Part shown: positions 60,381 through 64,000 of the stretch, in pieces | Layout of the letters: each line of letters opens with the position of its first letter | Position numbering within the stretch: the stretch's first letter is position 1 | Assembly: GCF_020164435.1 (NCBI RefSeq) | Contig: NZ_JAIUDQ010000001.1 | Span: 124,001-188,000, forward strand | Reading direction: 5' to 3' | DNA length: 64,000 nucleotides | Source: Phyllobacterium lublinensis | GTDB taxonomy: Bacteria > Pseudomonadota > Alphaproteobacteria > Rhizobiales > Rhizobiaceae | The notes under the pieces: model-generated | The model's database searches: none | Told to the model about the DNA's origin: nothing | What the model saw: only the letters and a program-made list of their open reading frames with translations | Program-made: the position numbers and the translations under genes

Positions 60381-61520
60381 ATGTCCGCCGAACTGGTCTT
60401 GAACAACGCGAAAATCGTTCTCGAAGATGAGGTAATCTCTGGATCGATCCTGATCCGGGACGGAAAGATTGCCGACATATCGGAACGTTCAGCTACGGGC
60501 GGGGAGAATTTCGAGGGCGATTACCTCATTCCGGGGTTGATCGAGCTGCATACGGATCATCTGGAGGGCCATTACGTGCCGCGTCCGCGGGTGCGCTGGA
60601 ATCCGATTGCCGCGGTGCTCGCCCATGACGCGCAAATCGCGACGTCAGGCATAACGACTGTGCTGGACGCCCTGCGGGTTGGACTGGACGAGGATGCGGA
60701 GGTGTCGGCGCCCGAAGTTCGCAAGCTCGCTGATGCCGTCGAGGATAGCGTCAAGCAGGGGCGCCTGCGCGCGGATCATTATTTCCACCTGCGTTGTGAA
60801 GTATCTGTTCCGGATTGCCTCGAGGGTTTCCATTATTTCGATGGCGACGACCGCGTGCGGCTGGCATCGCTCATGGATCACGCACCGGGACAGCGCCAAT
60901 TCGTCAACCTGGAAACATACGCCTATTATTACCAGCGCAAGCTCAAGCTCAGCGACCATGATTTCAATCTCTATTGCGACAGGCGCATGGCCGAGTCGGC
61001 GACGAATTCGGCAGTCCAGCGCAAGGCCATATCCGATTTGTGCCGTGAGCGAGGTATCAGGCTCGCGAGCCATGACGATGCAACCATTGCGCATGTGGAT
61101 GAAGCGGTTGAACAGGGCATTCATGTCGCCGAATTCCCGACGACCCTTGAGGCCGCGGCAGCTTCAAAGCAGGCGGGCATGTCGGTATTGATGGGCGCCC
61201 CGAATGTCGTGCGTGGCGGATCGCACTCAGGCAATGTGTCCGCGCGGGAGTTGGCCGAGCAGGGTCATCTCGATATCCTGTCGTCCGATTACATCCCCTT
61301 CAGCCTGATACAGTCGACGTTCTTCCTGAGTGAGGCCGTCGACAGCATTAGTTTGCCCGACGCAGTGCGCCTGGTGACGAAGAATCCTGCGCAGGCGATC
61401 GGGTTCGATGATCGCGGTGTGATCGAAATCGGCAAGCGGGCGGATCTCGTGCGGGTCCGGGTCGACGAGCACATTCCGGTAGTGCGTACAGTCTGGCGGG
61501 AAGGCCGCCGGGTCGTATGA
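60381..61520 (+). CDS. phnM: alpha-D-ribose 1-methylphosphonate 5-triphosphate diphosphatase PhnM
   Basis: The 379-residue amidohydrolase-fold enzyme has the metal-site HTDHLEGH near residue 55, a second histidine in DHYFHLRCE, the segment RLASHDDATIAHVDEA and ILSSDYIP. It removes pyrophosphate from the ribose triphosphate intermediate. ATG 60381 lies one base after the DUF1045 gene stop. Its stop overlaps phnN by 4 nt. Confidence 0.94.
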   Translation: MSAELVLNNAKIVLEDEVISGSILIRDGKIADISERSATGGENFEGDYLIPGLIELHTDHLEGHYVPRPRVRWNPIAAVLAHDAQIATSGITTVLDALRVGLDEDAEVSAPEVRKLADAVEDSVKQGRLRADHYFHLRCEVSVPDCLEGFHYFDGDDRVRLASLMDHAPGQRQFVNLETYAYYYQRKLKLSDHDFNLYCDRRMAESATNSAVQRKAISDLCRERGIRLASHDDATIAHVDEAVEQGIHVAEFPTTLEAAAASKQAGMSVLMGAPNVVRGGSHSGNVSARELAEQGHLDILSSDYIPFSLIQSTFFLSEAVDSISLPDAVRLVTKNPAQAIGFDDRGVIEIGKRADLVRVRVDEHIPVVRTVWREGRRVV

Positions 61521-62146
61521 TGGCGTCCGCCATGATTGACAAAGTATCAGACGCTGCGCCGGCGCTGTTGGGCAAAGGTGTTTTCGTTGCAGTGGTCGGC
61601 CCCAGTGGTGCGGGCAAGGATACGATCATCGATTACGCGCGCACGGCACTCACGGGGCAGTCGGGTTATCATTTCGTGCGCCGCGTGGTGACGCGCCCGT
61701 CATCGGCGGACGCGGAAGACCACGATAGTCTGAGCGAGGCGGAATTTTCGGCGGCCAAGCGGGCAGGGGCATTCTGCCACTCCTGGGAAGCCCATGGCTT
61801 GCACTATGGGTTGCCAAAGTCCGTCAATATCGAAATTGAACGCGGAGCCGTTGCGATTGCCAACGTTTCTCGGGGAGTGCTGCCCGCGCTTCGCCAGGCC
61901 TACGCCAACCTTCTGGTCGTACACATTACGGCTTCGCACGACGCTCTCGCCCGACGACTTGCTTCGCGTGGGCGCGAAAGTGCCGATGATATCCGGCGCC
62001 GCCTGATGCGTGCCGCCCCCAATCCGTGTGATCCGTCCGATGCCGTCATGATCGATAATTCGGGCGCAATCAGCGATGCAGGTGAGGCGTTCATTGCCGT
62101 GTTGAAAAAGTCGGCAGAACTGGCAGCTGTTTCGGACCGAGCCTGA
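61517..62146 (+). CDS. phnN: ribose 1,5-bisphosphate phosphokinase PhnN
   Basis: The 209-residue guanylate-kinase-fold enzyme has the P-loop VVGPSGAGKDTIIDYA, RRVVTRPSSADAEDHDS, the acceptor segment HGLHYGLP and VVHITAS. It phosphorylates ribose 1,5-bisphosphate to PRPP, the end of the C-P lyase route. The ATG overlaps the phnM stop. It is the last phn gene before a bidirectional terminator. Confidence 0.93.
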   Translation: MMASAMIDKVSDAAPALLGKGVFVAVVGPSGAGKDTIIDYARTALTGQSGYHFVRRVVTRPSSADAEDHDSLSEAEFSAAKRAGAFCHSWEAHGLHYGLPKSVNIEIERGAVAIANVSRGVLPALRQAYANLLVVHITASHDALARRLASRGRESADDIRRRLMRAAPNPCDPSDAVMIDNSGAISDAGEAFIAVLKKSAELAAVSDRA

Positions 62147-62176
62147 TCGTTCGATTTTCCACGTCCGATGGGGGTG

Positions 62177-62210
62177 CAGGATCCGGAAGCACTCCCCCGG
62201 ATCCTGTTTG
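62177..62210. terminator. bidirectional rho-independent terminator between phnN and porin genes
   Basis: CAGGATCCGG (62177-62186) pairs perfectly with CCGGATCCTG (62197-62206) around a 10-nt loop, followed by TTTGTATTT on the plus strand. It sits in the 74-bp gap between the convergent genes. The minus-strand T run is poor, so it is clearest for phnN. Confidence 0.75.
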
Positions 62211-62220
62211 TATTTGATGC

Positions 62221-63264
62221 CTAGAAGTCGCGCTGGAAGCGAATGATGCCACCAAAGGCGTCATCATCGCCGCGATCACCATCAAGCTTGGTATAGTCCA
62301 GTTCCGGCGTCACCGTGAAGCCCGGGACCAGCATATAGGCCACATTCAGGGCCGCAGCGACTGTCCCCTCGGATTCATATGCCAGCTGAGCGTTTATGGT
62401 GGCCTTGTCGGTGACCTTGGCGGCCAGTCCACCCCATGCAGCCCAGTCACCATGCCATGGCGCAAGGAAGTTCCGCTCCGTGCGCGTATCGTCATAGTTG
62501 GATTGATATCCACCCATGACCCAGGCGCTTACGGCGTCGGTGATCTTCACGTCGAGACGTGCCTTGCCGGCAAATTCTTCGACGTTGGAGTCATAACCTC
62601 CGATGGCCGAGATCGTACCCCACCCCTGTTCATATTTAACACCGGCTAGGACATGCGGCATGTAGTCTTCAATGACATAGTCGGCATAACCCTCGTTGAT
62701 CGAGCCCTGTTCGGCTGCGACGATTGCCGAGAAGCCATTGCCACCCGAAAAAGTATAGCTGATCTGATTGGTTTCCCAGCTGTTGTAATTGATCACGTCG
62801 TCCTGGATGATATCGCCGGCATAACCGTTCCAGGCTCCGAAGATTTCATCGGCGATGCCGACACGGAAGCCCCCCAGCTCGATGAATGCCTGCGGGATGC
62901 TTGCTCCTTCGTTGATGCCATCTTCGAAATCGAAGCGGGTCTGGATGTAGGATCGCAATGTGCCGAGTTCGGTTTCTGAACGGGCATCAAAACGGACTTC
63001 AGCGCGTGTGTGCTTGACCCAGGTGCCGAGCTCGCCGCCATTGTAGACGTCATCGCCACCTTGGGCATCGTATCGTACGTATCCGCTGACCTTGAGGCAG
63101 GTTTCCGTACCAGGGATGTAGAAAAATCCCATGCCATAGGCATCGCAAACCCGAACATATTCTACGGGCTCCGGATCAGTCGCCACGGCGGCATCGGCAG
63201 CCCTTGCACCAGATGCTGCAATCAAGGCTGCAGCCGAACCTAGGAGAAGGCTCTTGAGTTTCAT
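62221..63264 (-). CDS. outer-membrane porin (Omp2b/RopA type)
   Basis: The 347-residue protein has a signal peptide (MKLKSLLLGSAAALIAASG, cleavage after ARA at about residue 22), the Rhizobiales porin N-terminus VEYVRVCDAYGMGFFYIPG with two cysteines (DTETCLK-like GTETCLKVSGYVR), acidic periodic beta-strands and the terminal aromatic Phe (IIRFQRDF) required for outer-membrane assembly. It forms a general diffusion trimer. The ATG at 63264 begins just upstream of the long AT-rich promoter stretch. Confidence 0.93.
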   Translation of the reverse strand: MKLKSLLLGSAAALIAASGARAADAAVATDPEPVEYVRVCDAYGMGFFYIPGTETCLKVSGYVRYDAQGGDDVYNGGELGTWVKHTRAEVRFDARSETELGTLRSYIQTRFDFEDGINEGASIPQAFIELGGFRVGIADEIFGAWNGYAGDIIQDDVINYNSWETNQISYTFSGGNGFSAIVAAEQGSINEGYADYVIEDYMPHVLAGVKYEQGWGTISAIGGYDSNVEEFAGKARLDVKITDAVSAWVMGGYQSNYDDTRTERNFLAPWHGDWAAWGGLAAKVTDKATINAQLAYESEGTVAAALNVAYMLVPGFTVTPELDYTKLDGDRGDDDAFGGIIRFQRDF

Positions 63265-63528
63265 TCTTTCAGATCTCCGATCAAAAAAGTTGTCACTTCA
63301 GCTCGTCCCCGCGAACTGGATATTCCTGTTCTCTGGCGGATGCAAAACAGATCAATAATCGAACTACGGGTTCGGAAATTGGTGTGGCTGTTTGGTCACG
63401 AGACTTTCGTCTAGGCAGCCGTCGTGATCTCAACTGCAGCTTGCCTGGCTACGTGCAGTGGTTTATTTCGGCGTGTGGATATGCTGTACAAGGCGTGTCC
63501 GGAATTTGATGAACGACCAGTTTGAAAG
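63265..63528. other. intergenic region between porin and dusA
   Basis: The 264 bp must hold the divergent promoters of the porin and dusA genes. I see no reliable promoter hexamers, hairpin or operator; small frames here are shadows. Confidence 0.4.
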
Positions 63529-64000
63529 ATGCTACCGGTGGCCGACAGAGCTGAAACATACAGTGGATACTGGAACGATCGTTTCGCCGTTGCGCCGATG
63601 ATCGATTGGACGGATCGCCATTGCCGCATGCTGCATCGCCAGTTCACGCGCCACGCCTTGCTCTACACGGAGATGGTGGTCGCCGATGCCGCAATCCATG
63701 GCAATCGCGACCGAATTCTGGGTTTCGCCGAGGCCGAGCATCCGGTCGCACTGCAACTCGGTGGATCTGATCCGGCCAAGCTCGCCGAAGCGGCCCGCAT
63801 CGGCGAAGCCATGGGCTATCGGGAAATCAATCTCAATGTCGGCTGCCCATCCGATCGTGTTCAATCGGGTACTTTTGGTGCGTGTCTGATGCGGACGCCG
63901 GACATAGTCGCCGCCTGCGTGGATGCGATGAAGCACAAGGTCGCGGTGCCGGTAACGGTCAAGTGCCGCATTGGCGTCGATGATCAGGACACGGAAGTTG
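63529..64000 (+). CDS. dusA: tRNA-dihydrouridine(20/20a) synthase DusA (partial, 3' end missing)
   Basis: The first 157 codons of an FMN-dependent dihydrouridine synthase are present. [15 protein letters not shown] is the DusA N-terminus, [10 protein letters not shown] and [10 protein letters not shown] follow, and the catalytic cysteine C119 is in GTFGACLM after VGCPSDRV. It reduces U20/U20a of tRNA. ATG 63529 follows GAAAG; GTG 63538 is an alternative. The gene runs off the right edge. Confidence 0.92.
   Translation, partial: MLPVADRAETYSGYWNDRFAVAPMIDWTDRHCRMLHRQFTRHALLYTEMVVADAAIHGNRDRILGFAEAEHPVALQLGGSDPAKLAEAARIGEAMGYREINLNVGCPSDRVQSGTFGACLMRTPDIVAACVDAMKHKVAVPVTVKCRIGVDDQDTEV

Noticed and set aside
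1-64000. CRISPR arrays, tRNA/rRNA genes, transposases, prophage genes, attachment sites
   Set aside because: None could be recognised on either strand; the repeats at 2448-2757 lack regular repeat-spacer spacing.

Overview
The window reads as a chromosomal segment of a Rhizobiales alphaproteobacterium (Brucellaceae/Phyllobacteriaceae-like). The pointers are the AcpXL/LpxXL very-long-chain fatty acid lipid A cluster, an Omp2b/RopA-type porin, an aerobic-type cobalamin gene set with CobN/CobW/CobE, and moderately high GC with dense, translationally coupled operons. No phage, insertion sequence, CRISPR array, rRNA or tRNA was recognised. The genus cannot be fixed by eye.

Layout. (1) 1-5890, minus strand: quaternary-amine (betaine-type) uptake and demethylation. 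It holds an OpuA/ProU-type ABC transporter (binding protein, permease, CBS-ATPase), a non-pyrrolysine MttB-family methyltransferase and the start of a dimethylglycine dehydrogenase-like flavoprotein. A 926-bp gap between ATPase and mttB holds intergenic repeats and a run of hairpins. (2) 6235-9334: a small helical protein, a 45-codon small ORF with its own terminator, then two valine-catabolism genes. (3) 9444-27416: cobalamin biosynthesis in two blocks. cobQ is followed by a B12 riboswitch and cbtB-cbtA-cobU-cobW-cobN-cobO. After two transporter genes come terB-like-cobE-cobM, the opposing cobK-cbiD, and cobA-cobB-cobC-cobD. The core methyltransferase/mutase genes cobG/Z, H, I, J and L are not in the window. 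(4) 27432-33654, minus strand: a peptide-type ABC transporter with an M20 deacylase. (5) 33812-38340: a cytoplasmic SoeABC-like molybdenum oxidoreductase. (6) 38343-43164, minus strand: acpXL-fabF2XL-fabF1XL-adh-lpxXL for the C28 acyl chain of lipid A, without fabZXL. A signal-peptide-bearing histidine phosphatase homologue lacking its catalytic histidines lies just upstream. (7) 43960-49226: AEC transporter, aldehyde dehydrogenase plus aldose epimerase, a PfkB sugar kinase and a PPOX protein. (8) 49230-62146: a complete C-P lyase (phosphonate) locus, phnF divergent from phnGHIJKL, a hexapeptide transferase, phnCDEE, a 2H phosphoesterase and phnMN, closed by a bidirectional terminator shared with the convergent porin gene. 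(9) The start of dusA runs off the right edge.

The genes form functional modules that are mostly well known. The observations that depart from expectation are: loss of the catalytic residues in FabF2XL (Cys to Glu, His to Cys) and in the histidine phosphatase; the missing fabZXL; an EamA gene that appears to have lost its stop and runs antisense into its neighbour; the structured element upstream of mttB; and perfect palindromes in front of gabD and phnG. I did not find convincing evidence of an entirely new multi-gene system.
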